NCBI GenBank assembly: GCA_029204225.1
Contig: CM055100.1
Coordinates: 4,202,111 to 4,264,110, forward strand
Origin: Diphasiastrum complanatum
Lineage: Eukaryota; Streptophyta; Lycopodiopsida; Lycopodiales; Lycopodiaceae
Reading direction: 5' to 3'
DNA: 62,000 nucleotides
Below are positions 61,647-62,000 of this stretch, piece after piece. The notes under the pieces were generated by a model that saw only the letters and a list, made by a program, of their open reading frames with translations, had not been told where the DNA came from and did not search any database. The translations under genes were made by a program, and so were the position numbers. Position 1 is the first letter of the stretch; each line of letters opens with the position of its first letter.

Positions 61647-62000
61647 CAGATGGCTCCTTCACCATCGTTGAGTGGCCAGGAGCCTCCATCGCGGGTCTCT
61701 ACAGATGACCCATTGCTAAGTGGCTAGGTATCGCGGGTCTCCACTGATGAAACCAACTCCATCGCTCCACCAGCTCCACTGATGAAACCAGCTCCAGCTC
61801 TGATATCGTCCACCAGCGTTGCATCCGACTCCAACATCGATGCAGATCCGTTGTCTCCTAGCGCTACAGCTCCTCCTCTGTCCACCAACGCTCCAGAGTC
61901 CAATGATACCAAAGTCTCTTTCTCACTGTCCACCAGTGCTATAGAGGGACTAACTTTTGTTTCCAATCAGTATGCCAATGCTCCCAATGTTGCTCAGAGA
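61647..62000 (+). other. weak open frame running off the window
   Basis: From ATG 61647 a frame rich in Ser, Pro, Thr and Ala stays open to the window end apart from one TAG near 61725. The words CGGGTCTC and ACTGATGAAACCA(A/G)CTCCA repeat. No family is recognised. It could be a low-complexity gene start, an element ORF, or chance. Confidence 0.2.

Overview
This window looks like a repeat-rich stretch of a large vascular-plant nuclear genome. The evidence is a spliced plant-type WD40 gene, a DUF659/hAT transposase end, Ty1/copia and Ty3/gypsy LTR retrotransposons with plant primer-binding sites (tRNA-iMet and tRNA-Asp type), TTTAGGG-type telomere motifs and very long dinucleotide microsatellites. 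The size and nesting of the elements would suit a gymnosperm or fern, but nothing here fixes the species. Only one probable host gene is visible: a three-exon PAK1IP1/MAK11-like ribosome-biogenesis WD40 gene on the minus strand (7019-9793). A telo-box and a site II motif lie upstream of it.

Layout. 1-1033: 3' end of a hAT transposase. 1034-4416: gene-free, with two adjacent perfect GC-rich palindromes (2082-2137). 4417-6255: decayed copia element, minus strand, with both LTRs. 7019-9793: the WD40 gene. 9794-16738: repeat-derived spacer (tandem duplications, a GC-rich island, a TTCGAA-rich array). 16739-25849: copies A1, A2 and A3 of one non-autonomous LTR family ('family A', my label), with A1 inserted in gypsy element D and A2 inserted in the LTR of A3. 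26015-36570: gypsy element B (LTR, gag, protease, RT, RNase H), whose gag is split by the complete family A copy A4 (28616-33975, target-site duplication TTAGA). About 37150-39020: 5' end of copia element C. 42525-43877: gag of gypsy element E, minus strand. 44606-59955: gypsy element F, 15.35 kb, with both LTRs, a TATGC target-site duplication and a tRNA-Asp-type primer site. F has a broken gag-pol and an extra coiled-coil ORF region between pol and the 3' LTR, and carries family A copy A5 inside its gag. 59956-62000: microsatellite-rich sequence.

The most interesting items are these. (1) Family A carries no visible protease, RNase H or integrase, yet keeps a gag-like zinc knuckle with His replaced by Tyr, plus a roughly 110-residue domain that is tandemly duplicated in A4. 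Its LTRs are studded with CACATGTG/CACACGTG palindromes around a TATA box. (2) Element F has a Ser/Thr-rich and coiled-coil ORF in the env position and recurring CTCGCAGA-type motifs in both its leader and its post-pol spacer. (3) Two perfect palindromes stand side by side at 2.1 kb. Most element ORFs are broken by stops that can be explained by C-to-T or G-to-A change, so the window is mainly a record of old, nested transposition.
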